A DNA stretch of 64,000 nucleotides from Pardosa pseudoannulata (GCA_032207245.1 CM063503.1:56435017-56499016); one strand, 5' to 3'. Numbered from the stretch's first letter, positions 1 through 11,464 are shown. Program-made: numbers and translations. Notes: generated by a model not told the origin, from the sequence alone.

Positions 1-249
1 AAAATTTTATTTATTTTTTTTTTTCATTTTAATTGACGAGTTTTTTGAAGATGACAAAAGGAAAAAAGTGAAAGTATGGATGCATTTAATTTTACTATAA
101 TTAGTATATAGTATGTAGGTCAGTCAATATGTCAGTTGCACTTCGTAAAAGTTCTCCTTCGTTCTCCTTCAGAAAAAGGCAGGTTCAACGGAACTTTGTA
201 ACAACACTTTAGACATTTATCTATAACTTGTGAAGTAACAACTTTAACC

Positions 250-720
250 CAGCAATTTTGTGTCCCTGCAAGTGGTTCTAAATTAGAATTTTGTGCAGTG
301 ATTCATTTTTATCGGCAAAATGTGTACCTATACCGAAATTCATCGTCAGTTGCATGAAATGTATGGTAAAAACGTGATGTTCCGTCAAGCTATCATGAAA
401 TGACCATATGCAGCTAACACTTTACAAACATCTTAAAAAGTTTTGATGAAGTATGTGATCACCCTTTTATAGCCCATACCTTTCATACTGGGATTTCTAT
501 AATTTGTTCTGATGAAAGAACTATCAAAGCGACTGTTCCAATGGGATGACGAGGTGAAAGTACAGCCCAAAAAGGATTATCATTCCTTGGATGGGATTTT
601 TTCGTAGGAGGTATTGAAAAACTTTCCAGGCTTCGACAAATGTTTAAAGAATGGACATAATTGCTACGAAAAGTAGCTTTTGAGTAGAACTTTAGTATGC
701 AAATAACGTTATTGTAAAAT
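250..720 (+). pseudogene. Mariner-type transposase relic
   Basis: A short open stretch near 332-402 reads TEIHRQLHEMYGKNVMFRQA, then a stop; this is the helix-turn-helix head typical of mariner transposases. A tail-like segment near 610-672 (GIEKL, then a frame change to FPGFDKCLKNG) resembles the C-terminus of the same family. The catalytic core is deleted and stops interrupt all frames, so it is a dead internal-deletion copy. Confidence 0.6.
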
Positions 721-1751
721 TTCTAATGTGTTTTGTGATCTTAAATAGTGCAACTATATTTTTGGTAACACGCATATAAATGTCGGGATTAAGGAGATCA
801 TAAATCTGTATTTTAAAATAGTTAGATTTTAGTTATATTCTTAATAATGTATTGATGTTGTATCAATAATGGTGCTTGATAAAGTATTTAAGATACTAAA
901 ATCTACAAGAAAAGAATTATTAAGATTGTAAAACAGTGTTAAGATTGTTAGTTAAACACAGATAATTTGAGCAATATATTTTTGATACATTTATGTGTAT
1001 TTGTTACAGATTAATGGAGATCAAAATACGGTTAATCAAATTTTCTTAGAACTACTCATTGTAATCTTCTGCTCTAAAATAAAACAAGCTGGGAAACAAG
1101 CGAATAAAACAAGCGAGTTAAGCAACAACTCCTATCGTATTTTCTGTTACGATAGAAATAGGGATTCTTGAATATGACTATAATCGATATTATGCCGCAA
1201 AATGCAGAAGATATATTTATATGTAAAATAGTTTAAATTAAATACTGTTAAGAAATCTTTAAAGTATCAAAAGAACCACATGGTAGAAATAGGTATACCA
1301 TATGTACATTTTTTAGATCCAGAATGAGCTAAAGGAACAGGATATCACTCAATTTAACGACTATTGCACGAAAAGTCAAAAAAATATGTGTGCATAAATA
1401 ATTAAACGTAGGAAATAATTTTAAGTTAAAATTTAAAAAGTATTTTTTGACATCCCTTGGTAAAGATTGTCTTAATTCAAGCTATAGAAAATTATTTTTA
1501 GGCTTTAAAACAAGGTTATATGTCAATATGAGATTTTATGATAATTAATCATTCAATGGCTAAACTTCAACCAGGTAATTATGAAGAGCACGGCTAGCTT
1601 CACATATGAAAAGAATATTTTCTATCTTTGGTCGAATTTTATTGTTTTTAAAGTACTATCCCCTTAGTAGAAAATTCTTGGAAAGATTATTATGCAGTCT
1701 TACCTCGTTTTAATGAACTTAAAGGGACTAAAGGATTTGTTCATTATAGCT
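721..1751. other. AT-rich stretch, nothing recognised
   Basis: There is no open frame of note, no RNA gene and no repeat that I can pair with another part of the window. Confidence 0.5.
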
Positions 1752-2490
1752 GAACAATTAAGAAAAATGTTAGGTCTAACAAACAATGTAACTCATTAAT
1801 TGCTGAGTGTATGCAATTATTCTGTAAAGGAAAAATTGATAAAAATCTATTAAATATCCTTAATGAATTTAATTGATTAAAACCGATAAAATTTTAGTCG
1901 TCAATCAAATTTTAATACTCGATTACATTTTAGTCAGTTAAATGAGCAATTTTAATTAATTACTATTAAATAGCCATCAGAATTATATTGAGTAATTCTG
2001 CTCGATATATCCAAACTATTAATTAAAAATGTGATACAGACTGTGTAACTCATTAATTGCTAAGTGTATTCAAAAATGCTGTAATAGAAAAATTGTTAAA
2101 AATCTTTAATAGATTTTAACAACTTTAACAACTTAAGCGATTTAATTTGACTAAAACGGATTATATTTTAGTGAATTAAATTTTTAATAGTAAAAAAGTA
2201 CATTTTAGTCCATTTAATGTTCTATTTTGATCAATGACCTATTAAATTGACTCCAAAATTACATTGACTAATGCAGCTCACTGTATCCGAACCGTTAAGA
2301 AAAATGTTAGATCTACCAAACTGCTTAACTCATTAATTGCTAAGTGTACTCAATAATGCTGTAGTGGAAAATGTGAAAAATCTATTAAAGATCTTTAATG
2401 AATAAAACTGACAAAAATCTATTAATTTTTTTAATTTAATACACAATTTTGACTAATTACTTATTAAATTGATACGATAACATTGACAAA
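1752..2490. repeat. Three tandem units of ~270 bp
   Basis: Units begin near 1757 (aagaaaaatgttaggtct), about 2025, and 2296 (aagaaaaatgttagatct). Each continues with actcattaattgctragtgta, a run of aaaatct/ttaat words, and in the first two units ttttagtc...ttaaatg and atatccaaac/gtatccgaac ends. The third unit is truncated near 2490. No coding potential is seen. Confidence 0.75.
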
Positions 2491-2668
2491 TAATGAAATG
2501 AAATGAAAAAAAAAAGTTAATTTTACCTTCAACTGCTGCTCCCTGTTTTCATAGAGAAATAGTTGTAACCCTGATGACATTCCAAGAAAATTTTAAGAAG
2601 TTTGTTGTCCAATAGAAGAAAATAACAACACTTTTTCTTCCACTTTCACTTAGATTTGTTAATCTCAT

Positions 2669-2669
<1 letters not shown>

Positions 2670-2713
<44 letters not shown>
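2670..2713. repeat. Poly(T) tract of ~44 bp
   Basis: This is a pure T homopolymer. It could be the reversed tail of an old retroinsertion on the minus strand, but no element body is recognised next to it. Confidence 0.9.
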
Positions 2714-2719
<6 letters not shown>

Positions 2720-2884
2720 GAGATGAAATATTCCACAACTGCAGAACAGTTTCGAGACAAAAAAATTGAAAAAAAAAATTGGTTGACGGCTGTGAAAAAG
2801 TAAGTTTTTATATCCAGTTAGATCTCGAAGGTTCACTATAAATCAATAAATAAAAATGAAAATATCAGCGGTCAGAGGAAAACA

Positions 2885-3335
2885 ACACGGCCGAATTTTT
2901 GTTCGCTTTATACTGGTTACGCTATATCAGGGTTTGGCTGTACAAAATCCTACGAATATATAAAGGTTCTAAAGAGAACCGACTCACATGATCATCCGAC
3001 TGTCCGCCGATTTTCACTACCAGACATTTAAAAAAAAATAAAACTGCATATGTGTTACGGTTTCAAAAGTATCATTTCATTATTTTCTGAGTATTTTTAG
3101 TTTAACATTCAGAAAGTGCCGTGTTTGCTCTAACGGGATATGACTGTGCAAAAGCCTATGAATTATATAAATGTTTCAGAGAGAATCACCTCACATAATC
3201 ATCGCGATAGCTGTCCGCTGATTTTCAATACCAGACTTAAAAAACACTATATAACTCTTACGGTTTCAGAAGAAAATTTCACTATTTTCTGATTATTGTT
3301 AGTTTGACATTCAGAAAGTCATTCAAATGTAAACA
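2885..3335. repeat. Two tandem units of ~215 bp
   Basis: Unit 1 (about 2885-3115) and unit 2 (about 3118-3330) share the order tgt-caaaa-cctacgaat/cctatgaat, gagaaccgactcac/gagaatcacctcac, actgtccgccgattttca/agctgtccgctgattttca, acggtttca, and ttagttt.acattcagaaag. They are diverged and AT-rich, with no coding potential seen. Confidence 0.7.
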
Positions 3336-3699
3336 ATGCTAGCATACAGTTTTGAGTGTTCGTTCCTGAGTTCAAATTTATTAGCTATATACTTTTCAAG
3401 TATTCAACTTGAAAAATGCTTGAAAAACTTGTAGAGCATTTCTTCTCTTTTCAGAATTATTTTCCTTTTATTAAAAAGTATTTAAATTTTAAAACCTCAA
3501 AACCTCTTATTATGTTTTTACCTCTATATTAATCATGTTGCTATTATCAATTTGTATTCTGATATAATTATATTCAAGATTATTTACATGTTTAAACGAA
3601 AGATACAATGAAATTTAAAGTACAAAAACTTAGAATGATAAAAATAAATTTAGTTAGTGTCATATACTCTTATATATCCTGGAAAATCATGCTTCTGTA

Positions 3700-4000
3700 A
3701 CTTGTTTACTGTAATCGGTTTCATTTTGAAATTTGTGAGAAATAAAATGACAGTTCATCATAGTTACGTAAGACTAATCATTGTTTAAATACCGTATAAC
3801 TATGTAATAGTTATTGATGATTAACAATAAATCAAAGTGGTATAAAGAGGACTTTTATCAGATCTTCATTCTCAGTTAAATCTAATATGCTATTATTTGT
3901 CATTAACTGTCATGAAAGTACATGGTACCAGATATATATTTTACAAAGAATGCCGTTTATAAAACTAAATTTGCTGCGATTTTAAGGTATCTTGTTTACA
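3700..4000. repeat. Diverged copy of 5240-5850 without the MITE
   Basis: Shared landmarks in order: accgtataa, tggtataaag, ttttatca, ctcagttaa, cattaactgtca.gaaag and aaatttgct.cgatttta. Here the word cagttaaatc (TTAA at 3876-3879) is uninterrupted, which makes it the paralogous empty site for the insertion at 5418-5702. Confidence 0.7.
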
Positions 4001-4356
4001 CATATGTACATAAATAGTGTCACACCCCTAATGATTCGTAAATTTGAATTTTATTTTGGGGAAATTTCTATCAACGGTGAATCTAGGTATCTGAGAATTG
4101 AATTCGATTTTCATCCCATGCTAAGTATCCGTTAAGAGTTATGTCTATCTTCAAATTAAATTTATTTTAATATTAAAAACTTAAATCAAAACCCTATGGG
4201 TTTTGTTAAAACGGGGAATAAAACCTTGAACTAAATTCAAGTTAAATAAAATTGTTTATTCATTTTCAACTTATAGGCAATTTTTAGTAAAATTTTAGAA
4301 AAAATTGGTATTTGCACGCTACATCCTAGAATAAATTAACTAGACAAACCCAAAAG

Positions 4357-4486
4357 GGTTTGGTTTGATTTGGAGCGCTATGGTCTACGGTTTTGCAACG
4401 AGGGCTAATAAGACCGGAACCTGCTGCTTAAAGCCGATTCCGAATGGCTATGAACATCTATGCCATAGTGGGATGAAACTCTAAAG
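4357..4486 (-). mobile_element. tRNA-derived SINE, minus copy of an inverted pair
   Basis: It reads on the minus strand. The + strand shows the reversed tail ggtttgatttggagcgctat, then ggtctacgg, gggctaataagacc and aagccgattccgaatggcta. The tRNA head is lost or merges into the adjoining + copy, so the pair could fold as a hairpin. Confidence 0.75.
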
Positions 4487-4672
4487 GGTAACGCATTATG
4501 AATGAGTTGAGTTCTGGAACCGGAGTCCACGGACTCGAATCCAGTTTCTTGCATGGATGTTCCCAGCCGTTCGGAATCGACTTTAAGCAGTATATTCCAG
4601 TCTAATTAGCCCTTATGTGGCAAAATAATTATCGTAGTGTTCCAAACTAATCCAAACGTAGGACAAAATCCA
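4487..4672 (+). mobile_element. tRNA-derived SINE, plus copy of an inverted pair
   Basis: The head ctggaaccggagtccacgga, a B-box-like gactcgaatcc, then gccgttcggaatcgacttta and tail words attagcccttatgtggcaaa and gtagtgttccaaac are all present, diverged from the best copies at 18178 and 18882. Confidence 0.75.
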
Positions 4673-5234
4673 ATGAACATACATGTACGACAATAAGCTT
4701 TACACAACATAAAACTTAATACATTTACTTGTTGTATTTGTGGCAGTTCTAAAAATTGAATAAATATTTCAAATTTTATACAAAAACTATTTTTTTCTTT
4801 AAAGTAATCCTCATTTTTCTAAATGAAAGTCATTAAAATAAATAAATAACACCAAATAGGTTAGATTTTATTTTATAACATAGCTGAATAATACATTTTG
4901 ACAAAATTTCATTTTAACATGAAAAAGTTTGGAAAATAATATTTATTGGAAAACAAAGTTAATGAAAAACGCAACTTCTTAGAAAAGGCATTTAAATATT
5001 TTAATAAAGCTGTCAAATTAAGAAAAAATAAATAAATAAATGTGAATCTCTAGAAAAAACTTTTTAAGTTAAAAAAGTTACTTGTAAGATTTAAAGATGT
5101 ATAGTTTGAGAGAAAAAAATAATTGTTTAAGTTTTTAGAACTAAAAAATCATTTTCTTGTGTATTGTATTTTTATTTCTGTTTATTATATGCACTATGGC
5201 GTTGTATCTAGTAATCATATGAAATGAAACCTTT
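4673..5234. other. AT-rich stretch, nothing recognised
   Basis: The sequence is intergenic, with A/T runs and no coding, RNA or repeat signal that I can support. Confidence 0.5.
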
Positions 5235-5417
5235 ATACGTGGTTTTAACTATGAATGAGAGAAATAGATGTAGAAATTCAGTAAAATGTGAGAATATAAA
5301 TACATTTTCTATCTACTACCGTATAATTATATAGTAGTATCTATTGAAGTAGTATCTAAAGATTACTTACAATTTAAAATGGTATAAAGGCGAATTTTAT
5401 CAAGTCTTAATACTCAG

Positions 5418-5702
5418 TTAACCCCTTAATGCACAGTTGTTTTAAAAGTGATAAGTAGAAAAATTATATATTTTTTATACTTGAATAAGTGTTATAGTTT
5501 ACAATCCCATGTAAATAATAAATATCAATAAAACGATTGTTATTTTTGTCTTTCACATTATTATTTTCAATTCTCGATTTCTTTCGAGTGTGAAAAATGA
5601 TAGCAACATAAAATACAACGCCTCTCGAATTATCTCGAGTGTGCCCAGTTTGGCCTGTTTAGCCCACTCGAGTTAACTCGAGCGTGCACGTTAAGGGGTT
5701 AA
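5418..5702. mobile_element. piggyBac-type MITE flanked by TTAA
   Basis: The ends are inverted: TTAACCCCTTAATGCAC on the left (5418-5434) and GTGCACGTTAAGGGGTTAA on the right (5684-5702). The body is about 280 bp, non-coding, with CTCGAGT-rich right half. TTAA target duplication is the hallmark of piggyBac-type transposition. Removing the insert restores cagttaaatc, the word present in the paralogous copy at 3874-3883. Confidence 0.8.
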
Positions 5703-5849
5703 ATCAAATGTGCCATTAACTGTCACGAAAGCCCACAATTCGTAAGCCCGTGATACATAACCCGTGATTATTTGTAATTAACTATGGTATAAGGAGAACA
5801 GATATTACAAATAATTCTGTGTATCAAATTAAATTTGCTACGATTTTAA

Positions 5850-6440
5850 ATAATTTTAATCATTTTGTGTAGAAAGTATTTAACACTTTTTATATAACTA
5901 ATTCATTCTCAGAATATTACTTAATGTTTAAAAAATATTTTGCCATTGATACTTACTTTGCGCCAGTGGATAGCCTAAATACAAAGTAAGAGCACTCTTT
6001 CTCCTCTAGCTTTATAACTGTCACTGTAAGAATATATAAGTCATTTTTCATCAACTTTCTTGTGGTTCAGATAAAATATGTACTTTTAAAGGTTCGTTTA
6101 TATCTTCCTTCTCCCCTTTTTTGTGATTTTGCTTGAGTCTTCCATAGGTGCTCCATAGTTGTAACTCCATTAGATGTTAGGTTTCGAATCCTCTGGTGAT
6201 CTGGGAAAGCTCCTGGTGAACACAGATTATTATTATTATTACTGTTATTATTATTGTTAAGGTGAAGACCGACTGAGCGTCTAGGCCAGCCGCACGTATA
6301 AGTGGAGTACTCGTGAGAAAATACAAAATTGAAAAAAAACTAATTCCTCCTGCTGAATTTTGTTTATTTTGAATATAAATAAAGGTGTAAATAGAAAATA
6401 AAAATGCTAATTAGGCCATCATGCCAAAGGGACCAAACTA
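5850..6440. other. AT-rich stretch with an (ATT)n run and a tRNA-like B-box word
   Basis: A short (TTA)n run lies at 6226-6257. Just before it, ttaggtttcgaatcctctgg (6178-6197) resembles a tRNA B box and may be the stub of another SINE family, but no A box is visible. Confidence 0.3.
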
Positions 6441-6690
6441 TGTCGAAGATATGCTAAACATGGCGTCTTGGTCTTAAAAGAAAATGGTGTTCAAACTGGT
6501 GCAGAAGAAATTAAGCTCCACATTCCTTCTTCCTTTCTCTCTCTCTGAGGGGGCCAGCAGATCTCCCGAAAAAGTTCGTTGGACAGCATTTCCTGGGCCG
6601 AAGATGGCTGCTCCGCGGTTAGCAACCCCTTTTGACCAATGGGGTCGTAGGAGGGTCACTCACATCAATTTCGCGCTGGAGTTGTAGAAA
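6440..6690 (+). other. GC-richer island of unknown nature
   Basis: This patch is clearly richer in GC than its flanks and holds a 67-codon open frame (6484-6687) ending in MAAPRLATPFDQWGRRRVTH and a few further residues. It also holds a CCAAT word at 6637-6641 and a ctctctctctc tract. I cannot assign it to a gene family; it may be a repeat fragment or the relic of a CpG-rich promoter or first exon. Confidence 0.3.
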
Positions 6691-7904
6691 TGTAACTCTT
6701 TGTTACAATTATTGTTATTTTATGTCCACACAACCTTTAAACATTCAAAGCCAGCACACAGAAAAAAAATCGCTTCCTCAGTTCTCCCAAATTCCCCAAA
6801 AATGATATGTGCAGAAACACAATGCGACCTGACCAAAATATCGCTTTTGTACATAATCATTTACTGCATATTTTATTAGATTATTTTATTAGATAATTAT
6901 AATGAATTCTACAATTATATCTCTACATAACATATTTATATGTGGTGTGGAATTGGTGTTTTCTACAATCTATAAACTTAGAAGAGCAGTCATTAGACCA
7001 TAAAATAAAACAGCAAAGCTTGAAAATAAAAATGTTGAGTTAATTGAGAAAGTATATCCTTAAAGTACTGTCGCCAAAACGTTTTACATTTACTTATATA
7101 GTGTCGGGTGTAAGGGAGTCAGCCAATAAGAATATGAAGAGAATACCTCATGGTAACTCTAAGTTAAAATAAATTACATAAAGGAGTTTTATAAGATTAG
7201 TTTAGCTAAGCCCAAATTAAATTGGTGCTCTCGTAATCACCAAAGGTTACCACAATCAGAAGAGAAACAAAGACATTTCGCTAAAGGTTGTAATTTTAGG
7301 AATATAATTGCTAGAAATTTATTTTATAATTTAATTAAGTTGGTTAGTGTGGTTAAAATACTATATATATATGTGTGTGCGTGTGTAATTCTAGTATGAG
7401 TAATTGACGTTTTAAAAAAGTTTCTATGTAGAAAAGACTCTCTTTTTGTCTACAATTCTATGATTTAAATGATTAAATAAGTAACTTTTTTCCAGAAGCT
7501 GTTATATTTTACAATTTATACTTGAAGACATAAAATAAAGTTTCCTTGAAGCCATAAAATAAAGTAACATAAAATCACAATCTCTTTTTCAGTTTCTTCT
7601 AAAACCCTTCTTGCTAATAAACTTAAAATTTTTCGTATCAAATTATCCTGCTTAAGAAAAGATATAAAAGAAGTTACTTTCTTATCATAAAAAAAAGAAA
7701 TGTTGTTTCTTAAAATTACTAGGTGTGGACTGACATTTAAACATACTCCTAGTTGTGTCTTAATGTATGAAAATTTGTCATCACTCTGAATCTTTATTAA
7801 TTTGTATTTTGCTTAATATTTCTTTATTAAGTTAGTTTTAACCTTGTTATAAAAAATTAATTTATGCCGTTTAAGACAGAATTATCTTTAACTGATTAGT
7901 TCTG
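6691..7904. other. AT-rich stretch with a short TA/TG microsatellite
   Basis: The only structure is an alternating (TA)n/(TG)n run near 7361-7387. No gene or element is recognised. Confidence 0.5.
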
Positions 7905-8055
7905 AGCTTCACGGGTGTTTAATTAGACCAAGACTTAACGCTTCAAGCTGACTCCGAATGGCAGTATACCTTCATGTCATTGAAGAGATTCAAGCACATG
8001 AAATCGGATACTCAAAATTAGTGCTCTACCTGTTTGAGAGCTTTCCGAACTATTT
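7905..8055 (-). mobile_element. Degenerate SINE, minus strand
   Basis: Reversed SINE words are still visible: taattagaccaagactta, agctgactccgaatggcag, a diverged gatt-caagc B-box region and gtgctctacc. The copy is heavily mutated, with no target duplication seen. Confidence 0.55.
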
Positions 8056-8130
8056 AACTACTTATTTTAATTTCTAAATTTTAAGTTTGTGAAAGTATAT
8101 TTATCGTAAAAAATTAAATTTATAAGAGTT

Positions 8131-8233
8131 TAACAATAATAATAATAATAATAATAGTGTATAATAATAAAAATAATGATGATGATGATGATGATGATGA
8201 TGATAATAATAATAATAATGTATAATAATAAAA

Positions 8234-8282
<49 letters not shown>

Positions 8283-8283
8283 G
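8131..8283. repeat. Trinucleotide microsatellite (AAT)n and (ATG)n
   Basis: Runs of aat, a central run of gatgatgat, then a longer aat run, broken by tgtataataat words. This is ordinary slippage sequence. Confidence 0.9.
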
Positions 8284-8374
8284 AGTGTTATTATTATTAT
8301 TATAATCAGTGATGATAAAGAAAATTCACCAGAGTCACACGTATTATATACTTCACAGTTTCATTTTCATATTA

Positions 8375-8500
8375 TACTGATGATGGCCGAATTGGTAAGA
8401 TGCTGTCTTTTGGTCCATGAATTCAATTTCCACAGCTGGCATAAATATTCTTAGTCGTTCGTAATCAGCTTGAATACTTCGAATAGCGTTTTACTTTCAT
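8375..8500 (+). mobile_element. Degenerate SINE, plus strand
   Basis: The head gatggccgaattggtaagat and gtccatgaattcaatttcc (box A/B remnants), then gttcgtaatcagcttgaa from the middle of the element. The tail is lost. Confidence 0.6.
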
Positions 8501-8584
8501 TCGTACTATATCTCTGTTTTTATGTTTATAACATTTTATATTAAAGACTGATGGTGACATTTACCTCGACTTGTTGATTTCTAA

Positions 8585-9100
8585 AAGTGAAGTAGAAATT
8601 TCGTAATTATTGAAAGATAAATTTTCTAAAAATATATTATAAAGTATTTTTTCTAAGCTATTAAAAAAAATTCAGATGTACAAAGATTAAGCAACAGGTA
8701 CCGATCTAATTATCTCTCATGTAGCAAAAAATTTACCGTAACGCAACAAACCAAACCAAATCTATTACACGCTTTCAGCCTTTTCTAAAATTGTTTTTCA
8801 AAACTTAACTTTCTAATATACTTGTAAATTTCTCATAAATTATTTTCTTTAGGTAAAGAATAGAAGATAATAAATTATTATCTCATCGTAAAGACAGAAA
8901 GGTTTTTTTTTCCTGGAAAACGTAAATTAGGTAAAAAGTGATATTTAAAAGAAAATTCTTCAAACAATATATTGTAAAGTTTTTTTAATGCATGTAAAAA
9001 CTTCAGGGTTGTAAGGGTTAAGCAGTAAATCCCATTTAATTAGCTCTCATTTTGGAAAAAAAATGTAACAGTAGCGCTCAAAATCAAAGCAGAGCTAACC
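8585..9100. repeat. Two diverged tandem units, each ending in a SINE tail
   Basis: Unit 1 (about 8585-8760) and unit 2 (about 8905-9100) share aaa.tattataaagt/atattgtaaagt, ttcag.tgta.a.g.ttaagca and then a SINE tail: aagcaacaggtaccgatcta with ctcatgtagcaaaaa in unit 1 and taagcagtaaatcccattta with agctctcattttgg in unit 2. The SINE fragment was therefore duplicated together with its host sequence. Confidence 0.6.
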
Positions 9101-9261
9101 AATTATGTCATATAGAGCTTTAAAAAAAGTACATTTTAATTAAATAATTTTATATTCCCTTCTATTGTAACCATTTGAATCAGCTGTCATCAACAGGTTT
9201 AAAGTTGTTACAAATTTACTGATTTATACTAATTTTTAATTTACAGTAATAAATAAAATAA

Positions 9262-10385
9262 CGTTTTTACTTAAAACTGATTTGTTTTTTCCATGAAAAC
9301 CAACAAAACTGGAAAAGTTTGTAAAAGAGAACTTTTTAGTGCAGTATAGATGTTATTTATTTGCATTTTTGTGCACATAGTATTTTAAAATATGCACGAC
9401 ATATCAAGTTAGTGTAAATAAACTTGTTTCTTTTCTCATTTAAAAGAAAAGCAATAAATCTTAACAAAAGCGTGTACACTTATATGTTAAGTGTTCATAC
9501 TTTATTTGTAATGTGTACACACTTTCTAAAAATAACTATTTTTACTTCAAATTGGCTTTTTCTCTAGAAAACAAACTAAGCTGGAAAGAGCACATTTTAG
9601 AGAAGTTTAGATGCTATTTATTTATTTATTTGCAATTTTTTACGCATAGTATTTAAAATATGAACAAAATATTAAAATAAAATTGGGAAATTTAAACTTT
9701 ACTAAAAATGCACATGAAATATTATCGCAAACAAGTAAACCAAGTAAGCAAGTAACAAGAGAACCAAATAAGTAAAAATAAAACTTTGTTTTTGTCCTTA
9801 CTTCAATACTAAATTAATTACTTTTTACTAAATAATTCAAATTATTTTTACACAAAATAAATATTTTTATCATAAACAACTAGCAAAGGAAAAAATTATC
9901 TAACATAAAAATCCTGTTGTTAATATTCCTGCAAATAACAAAGCATTTATTGATATTAAACTTCCCCCCAAGGATACATTATTTTAATCACTTAACAGTT
10001 TCTATTTTATGCCCTATTAAACCCGAAAATAAGCACAATCTTGATGAGAAGTTTTATATTCAAATTAACTATATGCATTCCAATCTGCAATTTATCTCCA
10101 ATACTTTTAACAATTTTAATAATTATTATAAGTATTGAACTTATTAATTTATGACAACTTTCATTTACTATGTAAAGAAAATGGAATTTTTACTTAAAGT
10201 TGGCTTTTTCATCGGGAAACTAACCAAGCTGGAAAAAACCCTTTACAAAAATGCACATTAGATAAGATGATGATTATTTTACAATTTTAAATACACATTG
10301 TAATTTAAAATACACACGAAATATTATCGCAACGCGGGAAGAATCAGATAAGCAAAAATAAAATTTTAATCTTATTTTGCAAAAA
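9262..10385. repeat. Three diverged copies of a ~150-250 bp unit
   Basis: Copies begin near 9264, 9537 and 10184. Each has tttttactt.aa.ttggctttttc or close, then a gaaaac.aac.aa.ctggaaa word, gatg.tatttattt, and agtattttaaaatatg or an equivalent. Copies 2 and 3 also share acgaaatattatcgcaa/atgaaatattatcgcaa and a following aaaataaaa. The AT-rich DNA between the copies is unassigned. Confidence 0.6.
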
Positions 10386-10739
10386 GGGAAAGAGATAACA
10401 CCTCACTTGTGAACAGTTTACACGTATTTTACAATCCAACATTTGCTAATCATTATAGTCATGGGTTAAAAACACTGAAAACTAATAGAAAATTATATGA
10501 ACTATTCCAATAATATGTTATACTCTGAACACTAAAAACAACGTAAAACAAGGGAAATCAGTGGGTTGGTATACTTTAAACATCATGTCACCTCATTCTC
10601 ATATGAGGCTCCTAATTTAACTCTTTGAAGAACGGTCGTATTTTAAGTGTCCCACGTTTTTGGTGCATAAATACTTCATTTAAATCTAATGTAGGGGCAC
10701 TAGCTGATACAAAGCCGCAGATTTTGTTGACCATTTTAA

Positions 10740-10926
10740 TGTGGGTTTGGTTTGGTTTGGGTTGGAGTGCTACGGTCTACTGTTTTTCACACGGGGGCTA
10801 ATGAGACCGGGACCTACTGTTTAGAGCCGATTATGAACGGCTACAAACATCCATGCCAGCAGCAGGATTCGAACCCGTGAACTCCGATTCCGAAGAGCAG
10901 CGCTCTACCATTCGGCCATCGTTCGG
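10740..10926 (-). mobile_element. tRNA-derived SINE, full-length, minus strand
   Basis: The + strand shows the reversed tail ggtttggtttgggttggagt, then gctacggtctac, gggggctaatgagaccggga, agccgattatgaacggcta, the B box (ggattcgaacccgtgaactc) and the head cattcggccatcgttcggcca. Direct repeats CCATTTTAA at 10731-10739 and 10927-10935 fit a target-site duplication. The head word is partly doubled. Confidence 0.85.
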
Positions 10927-10984
10927 CCATTTTAAAACTTCCAAGTAAGATTCCAGCATACGTTCACTTTCAACAGAAAAGTCA

Positions 10985-11355
10985 TTTTTGCTTACTTTGA
11001 TTTTTAATATTATGAACAATTTTAATGTTATTTAAAAAAATTGGATTAAAAGTCATAATTTTAGATAATGTTTGATGTAGTTTATGTCTTTTAAATATAA
11101 TTACATTTTTGATTTATGGATATTTAAATATGTGTCCTAAACCCAAACTGTTTGTCAAAATTAACAGGTAAACCACTTTTACCCACTTTGATTTTTAATA
11201 ATATATACCATTTTAATGTTATTTTAAAATATTAGCTTGAAGGACATAATTTTAGGTAGTGTTTGATGTAGTTTACATCTTTAACAGTAATTATATTTGA
11301 GATTTATGGATAATTGAATATGTGTCTTAAAACCCAAATTGTTCGTCGGAATTAA
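10985..11355. repeat. Two tandem units of ~188 bp
   Basis: Units near 10990-11168 and 11178-11355 share actttgatttttaat, ttttaatgttatt, cataattttag.ta.tgttt, gatgtagttta, gatttatggata, aatatgtgtc and acccaaa.tgtt. They lie inside the TTAA-bounded region. Confidence 0.75.
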
Positions 11356-11464
11356 ATAAATTTTTATGTAAGCTTTTTAACAAAAGCTATATTTATGTTT
11401 TGATGCATCATAAAAACTTGTTTTTCTTTGAATTAAAAACAAAATTCTATCCCGAAAGGGTTAA

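Larger units (their letters stand above)
10617..11464. mobile_element. Candidate TTAA-bounded non-autonomous element
   Basis: The left end TTAACTCTTTGAAG (10617-10630) and right end CCCGAAAGGGTTAA (11451-11464) are imperfect inverted repeats, 10 of 14 bases, with TTAA at both edges. Inside are a SINE and a two-unit tandem repeat. No transposase is present. The weak ends leave doubt whether this is a single element. Confidence 0.4.

Noticed and set aside
9917..10138. 73-codon open frame
   Set aside because: It is AT-rich with Asn/Ile/Leu-biased composition, no splice sites and no similarity to a known protein; it sits between copies of a repeat.
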